Shown here: one piece after another, positions 23,851-37,700 of the stretch
Layout of the letters: each line of letters opens with the position of its first letter
How positions within the stretch are numbered: position 1 is the first letter of the stretch
Assembly: GCA_028751875.1 (NCBI GenBank)
Contig: CM054140.1
Span: 52,777,673 to 52,841,672 of the forward strand
Direction: 5' to 3'
DNA length: 64,000 bases
Source: Rapana venosa
Taxonomy: Eukaryota > Mollusca > Gastropoda > Neogastropoda > Muricidae
The notes under the pieces: model-generated
The model's database searches: none
Told to the model about the DNA's origin: nothing
The model's input: only the letters and a program-made list of their open reading frames with translations
Program-made: the position numbers and the translations under genes

Positions 23851-25614
23851 TTTCATTTTTTAGTCGTCTCAATGGAATGTCTTTGAGATTTTTATCCCCT
23901 TTTCCCTTTTCCAACAAATAAGTTTTTTAAATTAAAGTTTTTGGATTGGGAGGTTAAAACCACAAATGTTTGAAATTTTGCCCGCTGTTTTGTTTTCCCC
24001 TTTCTGTCCTTTTTGCAGATGTAGCTGGGGGAAAAGGTTTGTTGGTTTTTGGGGTTGTGGGGTTTTTATAGAAGGAGAGTTATCTTTTTTATAATAAATT
24101 TGGAGTAAAAACATTGTATATCGTAAGTATTCCTTTAAAGAAAAACGTTTTTTTGGTTAAAATTTTGTCTTTCAAAAAAGGGAAAAAGGAAAGATAAGCC
24201 AAAGGAAATTTCTCTTTATTTATAAGAATAACCCCTGTATGAATTATTGGGGGGAATCAAAAGTTTTTCGTTTTTGGAACATTTTGGTAAGACATGCACT
24301 AAAATAGGGCCAGCTTCCCCTTAAAAAACCCCCGGGGGGGAAAAAAAAAAATTGCTGGAAAATTGCTTTGCAAGCTCCTCCCAAAACAATTAACAGATTT
24401 TATTCTTTTGAGAGGAAATGTGAGGAATTGGTTTTTTGGGTTTTAAAGATTTTTCCCCTAAAAAAGTCCCAGTCAAATTTTTCCCCGAATAGATAAGGAA
24501 GGAAAAAGAAGGGGGATAATCAGAGAGGAATTTGTTTTGCGAAATGGGCAAATTGTTGTTTGTTTGTGAATTAATCGGGGTTTTTTTGGCCAGGCAAAGG
24601 AAAAAGGCAGGGGGTAAAGCTCCGAATCTGGGGGGAGCGGGACACATCCTCAAAAGCCATAAGATGGGGGTCCCCCAAAGATAGAATATTGAGGAAACCT
24701 GGATCCCAAAAAAGGCACCTGGAATTTTAAAGGGCATAACAACGAAAATAACCAAAAAGGCAACGGGGTGGGCAAGAGAAGTAAAGGCCAAAAAGAAAAG
24801 AGTTTAAAGGGGTTGGTCAATCAGAAAAGTGAAGTAACTCAGACCCCAAAGAAGAAACGAAGATGGGGAGAAGGGCCAAGGTGGGGTTTCATGAAAAGTT
24901 ATGGTAAAAAATTTTAGGAAATGGAAACATCCAAGAGGTTCTACAAAAGGTAAGTTTTAGTCCCAAAAACCCTTTGCCCCAATTACAGAGAAAAAGCCCG
25001 GGAAAGGGGATAGATATACAAAGGGGATTTTTAAAAAGACTTTAAACCCAAAGGGGGTGACTCCACTACTTTCCACTCCCCCACCGACACTCCCCCCCTT
25101 GGGGTGTGAAAAAAAAAGGGGCCATAATTCTAAAAGAAAGGCGGTGGGGCGATGGAAAAAACGAAAGCCATCCGCCTTGGGGAGGGATTCAAATTAACAA
25201 CATTTCCCAAAAAAGGAACGGGAGGAAAGCAGCTTTCCAAAAGGGCGCCCCATTTGTCAATTAAAATTGGGATAGAAAGATTAGTAATCCCATTTTCTCT
25301 AGCATTGGAAAATATTAACAAAAATCCCTGGCAGCGCTCCAGAGGGGGAAAAATGGGCCTTTTGCGGAAAGGGGGGGGGGACGGGGTATAGGATTTTGCC
25401 TGGTGGGGGTGGGAGATCGAGTCTTTAAGTTCCCCCGAGGGGGAAAAGGGGGATTTTGAAGAGTGAAAGGAAAGTTGGGGGGGGGAAGTTGAATAAGGGG
25501 GTTTGAAACAGGTTAAAACAAGAAAAGGATTCCATAATTGGACCCAATGGCCCGTATTGAGGTAAAGGCCGCCCCCTTGTTTTAAATCAAAAATGGACAG
25601 ATCAAAGGAAGCCA
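23851..25614. other. Noisy sequence, no gene recognised
   Basis: Homopolymers are swollen throughout and frames are broken every few dozen bases. Purine-rich stretches (24700-25500) give ORFs of 133 and 167 residues on the minus strand that I could not relate to any family. The piece just before 25615 may be the RT upstream of the relic that follows, but I cannot show that. Confidence 0.45.
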
Positions 25615-26350
25615 ACCAGCCTGGGGGCATCAACGAACTTCTGTTTGCTGACGATCAAATCATGTCAAGACAAAAAAGCCCAAACTGCAAAAAAAAAGGA
25701 CCGTAATACTGCTTTTTAAAACCATGGCATAAAAATATGTAAGCAAGACCGAAGCCATGACAGTCATTAGAACTCCTGAAAAGCTAAAAAACAACACAAG
25801 GAGCCCAAACAAAAGCGGACACTGAATTCAAGTACTTAGAAGTATATTAAAGAAGGGGAAAAAGGACAAAAAATGAAACACGCTGTCAAAAACAAACGCA
25901 TCAGTATCATCCTTCCCCCAATCTGCGACTCCTTACATCCTTATGAGCCCCAAAGGCCCAAAGCTGATCAACCCCAACTTCCTCCAACCCTCACTTACCA
26001 GTGCCAGACATGGCCCCCTGAAAAAAACCCCGGGTGCAGAAACTGGTCACGTGTGAGTTAAGTGCTTGAGGAAAGCCGCCCAACAAACCAGGGGGAAAAG
26101 TAAGAACGAGGTATCAGAGACATGGTAAGCAAAACCCCGCCCAACCCCATTTGAACAAAAAACGAACCAAATGGTTGGGCTCTACACAGATGGATCCCGC
26201 CAAACCAGCCACCCTGCGTGTTTATAATTGAGGTCTCTGGCACAAGCCGAGGTAGGCCCCAGGCGCCTGGAGTGATTCCCTCAAAAACATGGAAGTCCAG
26301 GGATTGTCCCCTCCCCAAGTCCCCCGCCTTGTGCGACAACAGTTTATTCT
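25615..26350 (+). mobile_element. RTE-like retrotransposon relic, RT active site to C-terminus
   Basis: Blocks readable in order are INELLFADDQIM (25630, catalytic ADD), KTEAMTVIRTPEKLK (25750), EFKYL.V (25828), NKRISIILPPI (25890), PTLTYQCQTWP (25990), ETGHV..KCLRKAA..TRGK (26040), NEV..M, then a degraded WFGHL.RM block (26165) and a VGPRRLE block (26250). This C-terminal order (a TW block, then a WFGHL block, then GRPRRTW) is that of RTE-type elements, but the sequence is clearly a different family from RTE-A and RTE-B. At least six frameshifts, mostly at homopolymers, disrupt it. Confidence 0.72.
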
Positions 26351-29300
26351 CCCGCGGCCCAGAGTAAAGGGGAAGGAAAAGTAAAGTAAAGTAAGTTTCT
26401 TTAAAACAATCACTCCCTCTGACATTTCTTCCCATGCTTTTCACCACACCCTGGCCATTTGAAAGGTTAAAAAAAAAAATCACCAAAAAAAGCTATTGAA
26501 AGTTAGGAAATAACATTAAGAATATTGTAAATACTAGTTACTTGTGTCAAATATGAAGTTTTTTCCTTAACATTTGGGTAGTAGAAGTCGAAAAATGTTT
26601 TCCCTAATTTTTATTTTCTAAAAAAACGTTTCCCTCACAATTTTCGACGTACCCAAAAGGAACCCAAAAGGGGTGAAAATGTTATCAATGCTCAAATGAA
26701 AACAAAAAATGTTTGGGAAATTCATTTTAATGAAAATGAAGACACATATGTGACTTTTGCACATACAACCCGGGAAAACGAAAATCAAGAGAGGGTGGGG
26801 GGGGGGGGGGGTGCATTTTTTGGGGCAGGTGGAGGCCCAAAGGGATACGAAAAGGGGTTGGGAAAAAGGAAAAATTTATGAAATCGCAAGTCATAATAAA
26901 GCTAAACTGTTAAAAAAAACAACCCCCCCTCCCCTCCCATTCAAATCGTGGCATAAAAATGCTCACTTGAATTTGACACTTTTCTTCTCTTCTTCTTCTT
27001 CTCTCTCTATATTTAAACATCTACTACTTTTATTTACGACGGGTGGTTGTTTCACCCCCTCATCGCCTTTCCCTTCACTGAATGCAGCAGGGGAAAAGGT
27101 GATTGGCCCCCAAACCTCTTCCTTCGCTTTAGGAAAATGAGTCATCTCTTCATTCCTTTTAAAACAATGTCGAACCTTTCAGTCTGAAGCATTTCTATAA
27201 CTTCAAAAAAGGTTTTAAAAGTTTTTTTTGTTGTCTTTTATATAGGGTCTTTGTTTTTGTGAAGTTGAAGCTTCGGGACGCCTTTTTTGCCCCTGCTTTT
27301 ATGTGTGTTGGGCAAGTCACAATCCCCTTAACGAGCAACACAAAATTAAGATATGTTTCATTGGTTGCCTTCCACAGAAAATAGGCCGCAATGTATCATT
27401 AGCCTAAAACTTATTTTGGTGCTTGCCCCCTGAATTGAAAACTGTCAATTCTCGGATTCCCGTCGGGAATGTTCTCTCAAAACCGTTGTGTGACGAACTT
27501 TCCCCGTTTTAAGAACGCCCGGAGTAAAAGTTTCTGTTGTTTCTGTGTTTGAAGTTTTTGTGTGTTTTTAAATCCTTGTTTGTGTCTTGTAAAATGTACT
27601 TTTTGCATTGTCTGTTTTGAAACAATGTGAAAACTAGTTTCAATAGATTTGATTTGAGCATTGTTTTTTGCTTCTATTTTGCTTTAAACTCACGCTTTAT
27701 AAGAATACAGTTTACCTGCCATATATTTCTGGGGTTTGTTTGAATATTTTTACGTCACTGGGGCAGTTACTTTTCTTGAATGTGTTTCCCCCTATTTCTA
27801 AGTTGACAATGAAAATATTTGAAACAAAGTTTTAAAGTAAAAAATTTAAAAAAATAAAAAAGAATGAGTGCAAACAAAAAATTAAAAATTTGACGTCAAA
27901 AATTGTGTTTTTTTTTCCAATATGTGTTGGTAAAAATTTTGTAATGCATTTATATGTTTATTTTATAAAGATTCACAGTTAAAAATGGAGATAAAAATAG
28001 ACATAAAGATACATAAAAGTCAGTGAATGTTGCCCAGCGTGCTTAGAATAAGCAGATAATACATTATAATAAAACCCCTTTAAAAATATATTTGAGCCCT
28101 TCTCTACACCCCCACACCACACACACACCCGCGCGGTGCGCAGCACGCGCACGAAGCAACACACAAAACACATGTCTCTGTTGTTTTTCTCTTTTTTTTC
28201 CTCTGTTCTGTATGTGTGTCTGTTTCTTTTTTTCCGTCTGTTCCGTCGGGTTGTTTTTTGTCCGCTGTTGTCTGTGTTGTCTGTATGTTCTTCTCCCCTT
28301 TTTTCCTTTCCCCCCTTTGGGCTCGACTTTACGAGTTGTTTTGTGCTCTGAAAAAAAGTGCCCATTTTTGGGGGGAACCTGTTTTCCCAAATTTATTATT
28401 TTTTGACCGTGGTTCTCTTCCATTTTTCACGATTCACCTGTGCTGGGGGGTTCTTGAAACGTGTGCCGGGGAGATATTGGGGAAAAAATCATGTTTTTTT
28501 CATTTTTTCACCTTGCCGTCACATTAATGCAATGGTAGTTGAAATGTAAACCTCACGTTTTTTTGTGACTGAGTAGCCACACGGTTGTGCTACAATGGGG
28601 ATGTCCGCATTGCCCCCAAAGGTGTGTTAAGCATGAGGTGTGAAGGGTCTAAAGTTCTGGCTTGTTTGGCTGTCTAGGCTAGGCTAGGCCTCCCCAACAT
28701 GAAGTTTTGTGTGTGGGCCTTTGGGTGTTTGTATGTGGGCCTTCATATTTTGTGCCCCTGTCATCACTAGACCTAGCGTGTTCCCCTTTTGATGGCCTTG
28801 CTTTTTAACCCCCCCCCGCCCCCTCCTCTTTTTCCCTTTCATCCAACCCTTCTACCCTTTTTAACTAGGGCCTAGGTTGTTTGAAACTTCTCCAGGGGTC
28901 GATATTATTTAAAGTTTTCCCCAATTTTCAAGTTGGAATTTGGGCCCGGGGGCCATGGGTTAGAAACATCAAACACCAATCCCCTTTTTTCCCCCCACCC
29001 CATCTCACTCCCTATTTCCCTTTGCCCACCCCCCCCACCCCCCAAAAATTTATGTCCCCAATAAAACCCATTGGACTGCCCCCCCCCCCCCAAATAGATT
29101 AAAAAGGGCCCAAAAAGTAACTTTTAGAGTCCTTTTTCAGTTGTTTCCCTTTTTCCCAAAGTGTTTTTAAAAATGACTGCACAATTAAATATACCAGCCT
29201 TTACTTTGTTGGAAGACTTTGCCAAACCAAAACAACCCAAATTTTCCTTCATAAAAAATAGAAAAAACAACGCTCCCCCCACCCTCCCCCAAAAGAATTT

Positions 29301-32205
29301 AAAAAACAAAAAATAAAAGGAATTGGGAGACAAAACCGAACAATAATCGGCCCCTTTTTAAAAACGAACGTACTTTGCGGGAAATTTTGGCAAAAGTTTG
29401 GCTCAAAAAAGAATTTCAGACTTGATACAGTGAAACGAGCCATCTTCTGTGACAAAAAGGAACCCAAACCCCAAACCTGGTCGAGGCGTGCGGAACCATT
29501 AAAATCCCTTTTTACCCCAACCAAAACCTTCCCCCTTTTGGGAAAAATTCTCCAGGACTCCCCCCCCATCGGGCCCTCCCCCAACCAGTTTCCCCCCTTT
29601 GACCAGGGTCCCCACCAGCCCACCCCCCTTCCTGTTCCCACTGTGTGTGCATTCCACCCCACCCCCACCAGTTCAGCACCCCAGCCCAGGTAACTTCAAC
29701 AGGGGGAACACAACAAAAAACCAAACCCCATAAAAACAGCAAAAACACCGCATTCACCCGGGAGCAATTCCCCTCTAAACAAAAAGCAGGGTACGAAAAA
29801 ACCATAGTCCATCAAACATTCAACCCAAAAAACAGCCCAAAACACATCATCCCTATGTGAAAACCGTTCACCATCTTTTACCCTATCACAAAAACCACGC
29901 GTTTTCCTCTTTTCCCTGTGAAAAAAAAATTTTACCCCAAAAAAAACGACTGAAGCAAAAGATAACCACTGTCTTGACAATAAAAAAAACCATACCATGG
30001 GCTTCCCTCACCAAGACTATTCTAAACTGCAAACAAAAACCCGATTTGAAGTGAACTCACGGAATTTAAAACCCACTATCAAAGACACACACACAAACAC
30101 TAAACCTCAACATCATTAGAAAGAAAACGGACCCTTACTTCACCCTTCCCCCTACCACCAACAGTTTCTCTCTTCTCTACCACGATGACAAAAACACAAA
30201 TCAATGTACCAGAAAACATGACCAAAAGCCAACCCCCCCCTGATCAACAACCTCATACAACCCAGGGAAAAACGTGAAACATCAAAAACCAAAAGACTCT
30301 GGAAAACCCAAACCCCGTGACAACCCCAAAGGGAGAAAGCCCAAACCCCCAAATGTTTTGGACAACAGCCCCTAAAAGAAAAAGAAAAGACAAACTGCAA
30401 TCACACACTTCTAAAGCACCTCGATACTACAAAAAACACCTCCACCACGCTAACAATTTTGCAGTAAAAAAGGTAACCCCAAAGCACAACGAATCTCATC
30501 CTGGGGGATCAGAAAAACGACACTCAAGTCAGATATTCTTATTCAAAAGGGAGAAATCAAAAAATCAGCTCTCAGGGTTCACAGTTGATGACTTTTTCAT
30601 TGGGGTTCAAACCATTTTCCCGCAACAAAAAAAATACAGCACTCATTTTATACTGGAATTAAACTGCCAAACTACACCCCACAGACAATAAAAGGACACA
30701 ACTTTCAGAATTTCAAACTGTGTTCCCCAAGCCAGGGGCTGGGGATCGTCCATTATCCCCCCCCCCCCCCCCCCCCCCCCCAAGGCAAGGCATCTCTAAG
30801 AAACCATTAAATCTAATATGTCCCTTGCCCAAAGTGTGTTCTAGCACCGTTTTTTCACACACACTCCCTATTTTTCAAACCCCCGTGGGGCCCCACGCAA
30901 AATTTTTTCTGACCCTTTCCATAACCCCAAAAACAGAAAATTGGTCAGCTCAAAAACCCCCCCCGACCCATTAACCCTCCCTGACCCCCCCAAATTCAGG
31001 CCCCCTGAATCAGGGAGGGAACCCTTTCTTTGCTTCAAAAGGGTACTGTCCCCGGTACCCTTTTTCATCAAGGTGTCGGACGCCCAAACCCACCCCTCAA
31101 CCCTGAATGACTGTGTCTGGGCCCCCCCCCCCCCAAAAAAAACCCTCCACATCTATGATATGTAAAGGCCCTACCCCCCCCACCGCCCGCCCCCCCTACC
31201 CGCATGTTCCCACAATTCCCCCGCTCCAAAATTTTTTGTATAGGGCTACACTAGAAAAATCTGGGGTGAAAAATTCACCCCCACCAAAAATTCCAATTAA
31301 GGGGGAAGTGTGTATGGGGGTGTGTGTGGGTGGGGGTGGGGGGGGATGCAGGTGCACCCTTTGGGGTGCACATGTGTTGTGTTGTGGTGTGTGTTTTTTT
31401 TGTGTGAAAAAGGATATGTATTTGCGTTCATACGTGCTACTGTGATGAACACTTTCCTTTAACCATCATAGAAGTTGCATAAAATTCAAGGCTTATCCCC
31501 GTGTTCTGCACCCCTGGCCTTGAAATTAAAATTTGGGGACAGTTTTAATTTTTTATCATTTTATCTCTCTCTGTGTGGAGACCGCCCACCTATGCTGCAG
31601 GGTGAAGCAACAGTACAGGAAAACAGTGAAAACTCCTAAACTAGGGCCCCAACAGTGCGATTGTGCTAACAAATTTCTTTTCCTTTTTTTTTTTTTTTTT
31701 TGTTCCTTTTTTTTTAATTTTCCCGTTGAAAAAAATTTTCAGAACTGTGTGATTTGGGGTTGTGAATTATTTTATTTGGCATCTTTTTTTTCCGGTGCTT
31801 TACTGTATTGTATGGCCTTGTTGAGGGGATTTGGTTTCTCTGTTTTTGTTAGTTTTTGTTTTGTTTTTTGATCTCCCCCTTTTTTCGGTTTAACCCAAAC
31901 CCCGCCCCCCCTGTGGAAAAATTTTTTTTTTCCTCAGACTATGTCTTTTTATTGGTTATACAAAATTGGGGTGTACGAGTGGTAATTGATTTTTTCTCTT
32001 TTCACCCTTCCACCCCTTTTTTTTCTTCAAGTATCACTCCCCCCCTTTTTATTGTCTCTCTTTTTTCTTTTCACAAACAATAAAAATTCCTCACAAAATA
32101 ACTTTAATGATGTTTCAAGCACAATTATGGCCCCCAAGGTGGCTTACGAAAATTTTCCACTAAATAAACCATGCAGTCAAAAAAATTGAAGTTAACAAGA
32201 CTCTC
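26351..32205. other. Noisy sequence, no gene recognised
   Basis: No segment gave a recognisable protein. It contains long C runs (about 30757-30781) and G runs (26798-26811), a CA/GCGC stretch (28110-28170), and A/C-rich sequence at 29400-30700 with Pro/Lys/Thr-rich ORFs. Those ORFs (for example 29430-29693, 30317-30691) may hide a damaged gene. I could not identify one and do not call them. Confidence 0.45.
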
Positions 32206-34725
32206 ACAAACCCAAGGCAAACCCTTTCATATACTGGTCTTTCCCAGTCAAAGACTTACAGAAACATAACCAACATGACTTTCCATTCCCGGATATAAAA
32301 TGTGGGAAAAAAAGATCCGAAAAAGCCCAAAGAAACAGGATCTTTAATCTATATAGTGGTCTGGTAACGTTCAACTCTTTTCAATCTTGAAAGTTTTGAA
32401 AATAAAATCCCTCTGGACGAAGTAGCTAAAAAGGTGCAGCACCCATTATAATGGGTTCTGTACAGAAATCCCAAAAGAAAAAAAAATTTTATCGACAAGT
32501 TTGATCCATGATGAACGTTTTGTCCATTGAAACTAGGAAATTTTCTTACTCTTACTTAATATTGCCTAGCAAAGTAAACAACCAAAGGACCCCCAAATTT
32601 TAATCATTCAATCTTCACCAATTGTTACTTCACCCACAAGGTCACTCAATTCGAACACAATTTTTGATCAAACCCCCTTTTATCAGACCCTAAAAAAATC
32701 TAGAAAGTATGTCCCCTGCATATTTAGCGACACTACCCAGTCTGTACACAGGCAAAAAAAGGAACAAAAATTTCCAAAACCCATAAACTATAAACCCCAT
32801 CTTTTTTTTTCAAAATTTTAGAGCAGCTTTTCTTCTAGAATTAAGCGTTCCCTGCTCTCGAAAATTCATATTACGATCCAGCCTGGCCAAGGGTATGGAC
32901 AAAAATTTTTACTGAAATCTATAACAAACTGCCCATTAAAAAACATAAAAATCAAACATTCCGCAAACCACCTTGGGTTTACAAAGGAAATAGAAAAACA
33001 GTTATCTTAGAGATTTCTTAAAAGAAAATAAATTTAAGGAGGCAAAACATTTAAAAAAGCCCCTAAAAACCCAAAAAAGGCGAGAGAAAAGGAAAAATTT
33101 CCCAAAATTACTTTATGCAAACAAAATTAAAACTATAGGAAAGCAACAATCAAAAAAAAATAATCAAATTTTTCTTCAAATCTAACGTAATTTAAGATAT
33201 TTCTGCTGAAAACTAAAAATCAATCATTAATATTTTTTTTCTAAATAATTAACAAGTAACGAAGTCAATAATTCAATGAACTAAAAAATATGCCAAGAAA
33301 AGCGTATTCCCCCAAACTCTACATCCATTCAACGTTTTGAGGTCTACAAATTTCCTGATCACCCCCAAAAAATCAAGTAGCGTGGTCTTTATGGGGAAAG
33401 ATGGGAGAAACTCTAGCTCCCGATATTTACAGACATTGACAATCTAAACCTTGTCTTTATAAGAACTATTTCCGCAAAAGCTTTCAAAACGCAAGGTGAT
33501 TCCGATCCACAATCTGGAGAACTTCCGATCCCCCAAATATAGGCCAATCTCTATTTTATTTACTTTTCAAAACCCCTGGAAAAAAATATAAAAAACATAT
33601 CCATTATATAGATTTAACAACTTTACTTTACCCAAAATTAGTCTGGATTTAGGAAAAAAAACACTCGTGCCATACGGCATTGATGTTTTTAGACAATTGG
33701 GTGTTTAAAACATTAATGACAATAAATTTTGTGGAATACCCATTTATAATTTTAACAAAGCATTTGAACAAATTTACGCCGAACTTTTAAAAAAAGCTAG
33801 ACTTATATTATCCTCTACAAAACTCTTGAAATTCTTGCCTTTTCAAACAAGAAATGTGTTTCAATAGCTACGTCCAATTTCACACTAAAACCATTCTTAT
33901 AGAGTACCCCAGGGGTCCATTTTGGCCAACCTTTTTTTTTCATAAATGACCCCCTCCATATCAATTTTAAAAGCGAAATTTTTGGACGACACAACCATAA
34001 AATAAACATACTGACATTAACTTCTTGCAAAGAAATTGCAAATAGCATGTGATCTTGTTTAAAAGGATGAACTAAACATGTTATCACCCCTAAAAAAAAA
34101 ATCTTTCTTATCATACAACAAAAAGCAACGAAATTATTCAAAAATTTTTTCTCCAAATCCAAATTTTAAAAAGGAATAAAATTTGGAACAACCTTTTTCC
34201 CCCAAATTTTGTAAAAATTGATGAAAATTCAGTTTGGGACCATCCCTTCCCCTATGTGCAAAATAATGTTCAAAGGGTTTTTCCAATTGACTAAAACAAA
34301 AATTTCTTCTTTCATTCAAAAAAACTTTTTTAAGTTTTTTACATTTTAAAGATTTATGCTTTTAATGGGGATTTGCTGTGCAAAACATGAAACAATTTTT
34401 AAATCTGTATAAAACTTTCTTTAAACTGGGCTTTGGGAAGACGCTCCTATAGAAAGTGGATTTTAAACCGTTAAAATTATTCCCACACCAAAAACTAAGA
34501 TTTAACAAAAGGCATCATGATTTTTAAGATAATGACCGGAACTTTTCCCTACCTAAAGAAAGTTCCATGAATCCTAGAAATACGCAAAGCCCCAGTGTCC
34601 AATCCCCCGAATAGATTTGGGGTTTTAAAACTAGCTTCTTACTCAGGTCCTGAGTTGGGGAAAATCCTTTGATCATTTAGAACCAAAAAATATTTAAATC
34701 CTTTCTAAAAGTCATTTTTTTTATC
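32206..34725 (+). mobile_element. CR1/Jockey-type LINE relic, endonuclease plus RT
   Basis: Read with frame changes. The endonuclease includes a TET..LSIPGYK-like block (32270), GFCTEIPK/FCYRNPK-like sequence (32460), and a SPTR..Q-like block, FEHNF (32640). A linker follows (TKEIEKQL near 32985). The RT has ..YQSGFRKK-like sequence (33640), FNKAFEQIYAELL (33755), VPQGSILAN (33905) and FINDPLHINF (33940). The C-terminal end (QSPSVQSPE, then FK.SF, about 34590-34720) resembles the SFS.SGP..WN region of this group. Length and order fit a nearly complete ORF2. Stops and frameshifts, many at A or T runs, make it non-functional as written. Confidence 0.75.
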
Positions 34726-37700
34726 CACTTTAGCTTTTAAAAAATAAAAATCCAACTTATCTGTTTTGGGAAAAAAAGTTTAAAAATCCCCGCTTCTTTC
34801 CAAATTTTTCCTTTCCCCTTCCCCTCTCCCCTCCTCCCCTCTCTTCTCTTTTTCTCTCTCTTTTTCTCTCTCTCTCTTTTCATCTCTTTCTCCCCTCTCC
34901 CCCGCTCTCCTCTCGAAATTGTGAATGTTTTACTTTTATATCGCTTTGTTTTGAAAACTGACTTTTAAGTGGTTGTTCTCCTTTATTTTATGGAAGTTCC
35001 CCTTTTTTTGGGTTCATTTTGGTTTGGGTTTAGGGGTTTTGTTGTTTTTTGTTTTTGTTTTTGTTTTTGAGGGGGAAAATACTGGGTGTCACCTTCCCCT
35101 GTTGTTGTTGCCGCTTTTTTTTTGCTTTGGTTCTTGTATTTTTCGGTTTTTTCTGGTTTTCTGTTTTGCTTTCTTCCTTTCTTGTTAAATAGTTTTTTTT
35201 CTTTCGGTGATTTTTGGGGATTTTTGTGTAATTTTTTCCCCGTATATTGTTTTAAGTGTATTGCATAGGTTTTTTATATATTTTATTATATTATATCCTT
35301 AAAGGGGGGGGGGGGGATTAAAAAAGACATGGGTGCTTATTATTATCCCCGAAATAAAAAGAATTTTCCTGAAAAATAAAAAAATTTTTTCTCTCTCTCT
35401 CTCTCTCTCTTCCCCCCCCTCTCTCTCTGTTGATGTTATTTCCCCGTTAGTCAAAATGTAATTTACATTGGTTTGTCTCCTTTATATTGTGGGGGTTTGG
35501 GGTTTTTTTGGGAAGGGGGAAAATCTGGGTTTTCCCCCCCCTCCCTTTTTGTTTTTTTTGCTTTGGTTCTTTGCTATTTGGGTTTTTGGGTTTTTGTTTG
35601 TGTTTTTTATTTTGGTTTGCTTTTTTTCAAAATTGGTTTTTTTTCTTTTGTTTTTAAAAGTGTTTTTTTTTTAGTGTGTGGGTATTTTTTTTTTTTTACT
35701 GTTGAGTGTATGGATATTGGGATTATTTTTTATCACATTATTATGTATCCTAAAGGGGGGAACTGGATGTAAAAAAAACACTTGGGGGGCTTTTTCATTT
35801 CCCCGAATACAAAAAATTTGCCATGCCCTTTTTTCATTGGGTTTCTCAATGTTTTACATATGCCCGCTACCCCGTTCTCCCATGTCAGTCATGGTGTGAC
35901 CTTTCCCTTGAATTTTAATTGTTTTAAACTGTGGACTTTTACACCCTCTTCCTTTCCCTTTGAGCCCAAGAAATGGGCGCTGTTTATGGGGAAAGGGTGC
36001 TTAAAAGGGAGGATAACTGCCTCATTTACAATGCAATTAAATTGGCGTGTGCTCCATAAGTTTTAATACTTTTTTTTGTGTGTTGGGTTTAAAACGGAAA
36101 ATTGAAGAAGTGAATGAGAGGGGAAAGAGAGAGCGGTGTGCTTGCGGGGCGTGTGTTTATTTTTTTTTTATTTATCTTTTTCTTAAAATTTTTTTTTTTT
36201 TATATCGAGGAAAAAATGGAATAAGCTTTTTTAAATGCTTTTTTTTTTCCCGCCCGTGTGAGCGGTTTTTTTAAATTGTGTGTGGGGTGGAAGAGAGAAA
36301 AATTGATAGAAAAAAGAAATTTTTTTATGCTATAGAAATCACCCCTTCCCTTCTTCTCGAGCTGAACTAAAACAAAATGCTTGAGTGCCCAGATCACAGG
36401 GCCTTGGGGAATGGCTCCAAATTTGAACAATCACCAAGGTTGTGATATCCCAACCTCCCCGCCCCGCAGTCACCTCAGACCAATGGCTGTAAGCTTGATT
36501 TAACTAACGCGAAGTTTTATTCACTGACTTAATTTTTACTGAAAACCTGAATATATTTTTTAAATCTCTTTCTTCTCTCCCCTCCCTCCTCTTCTCTCTC
36601 TCCTTTTTCCTCTTTCTCGGTGGATGAAAAAAAGTCTTTTTTATAAATCTATTTACCCTCGTGAAATTTAAAATTGGTTTGCGTTTGGGTTTCTTTCCCC
36701 TTCTCCTCTCTCTCTCTCTCTCTTCTTTCTCTCTCTCCTCTCTTCTCTCTTCTCTTTTTCTCCTCTCTTCTCTCTCTTCTTGTGTCTGCATGTCTGTCTT
36801 GCTCTCTCTTCAGCCGATGTCGTTTTTATGTCAAAAATTTTTCTGAGCCCCTTTTAAAAACACAGCTTTTTGGGAAAAAAAGGGCCCTTGACTCCTCCAC
36901 CTTTTCCCCTCTCTCATCAACTAGGGTTTCGGTCTCGGGGGGCGGGGATTCGGCTGTGGAATGGCTTCATACACTTAGGGCGAAGCATTTATTGCCACCT
37001 GTTGTAATTTATCCTTTTTTTTTTACTTTTTTGTTGTTTCCCCTCTTCTCTCTTCTCTTTTTTTCTCTTTTTTCTCCTCTTCCTTTCTTCTTTCCCCTTT
37101 TTTCCCTTTTTCTTTTCTCTTTCTCTTCCTCTTTTCTGTGTTTTGGGTTGGGGTTGTGTGTGTGCGCGCGGGGTTTTGCCTAATCTATAACAAAGTGGGC
37201 TTTTTTCCTAAATCTCGGTAAAAAAAATCAAAGTAACAAGATGGAGAAAGAAGAACAAGGGAAAAAATTTGGGTAAACAAAAGAAAAAGTCAAAGTCAAA
37301 GAGAAAAGACAAATTTTATTTCTTTTTTGATCATTTTTGGGGGAGGAGAGTCAAAAAAAGAAACTCAAACTCCTTATGAAAAACCCAACCCACAAAAAGC
37401 TCCGCCTCTTTTTGTTCCCCTTTCACAAATCTGGTTACATTTTTCCACTTCTGAAAAAGGAAGAGTACCCTTTAAAAAAAAGCTTTCTGAAAACAACCCG
37501 TAGCCTTAATGATGGGCTTAGAGTTTAGCGTGTTAGTGATGCTCAACATGTAAAAGGTTGCGATTGGTTTTATGGGGAATTTTGGGATTTTGTGTATTTT
37601 GGGGGGTTTAAGGCGTAGATGATAAAACAGTCCATAAAATTTTATGTTTGGGTTCAATTTTTAAAATTTGAGAGATGTATAGTCGCAAAATTTTTGTTTC

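Noticed and set aside
23575..23856. Arg/Glu-rich minus-strand ORF
   Set aside because: A product of the CT microsatellite read in antisense.
29430..31165. Chain of Pro- and Lys-rich ORFs as a possible gene
   Set aside because: Sequence quality is poor here and no block matched a known family; calling a gene would be guesswork.
35900..37190. T-rich ORFs with many Phe residues as membrane proteins
   Set aside because: They follow T and CT runs in a noisy block and lack any conserved feature.
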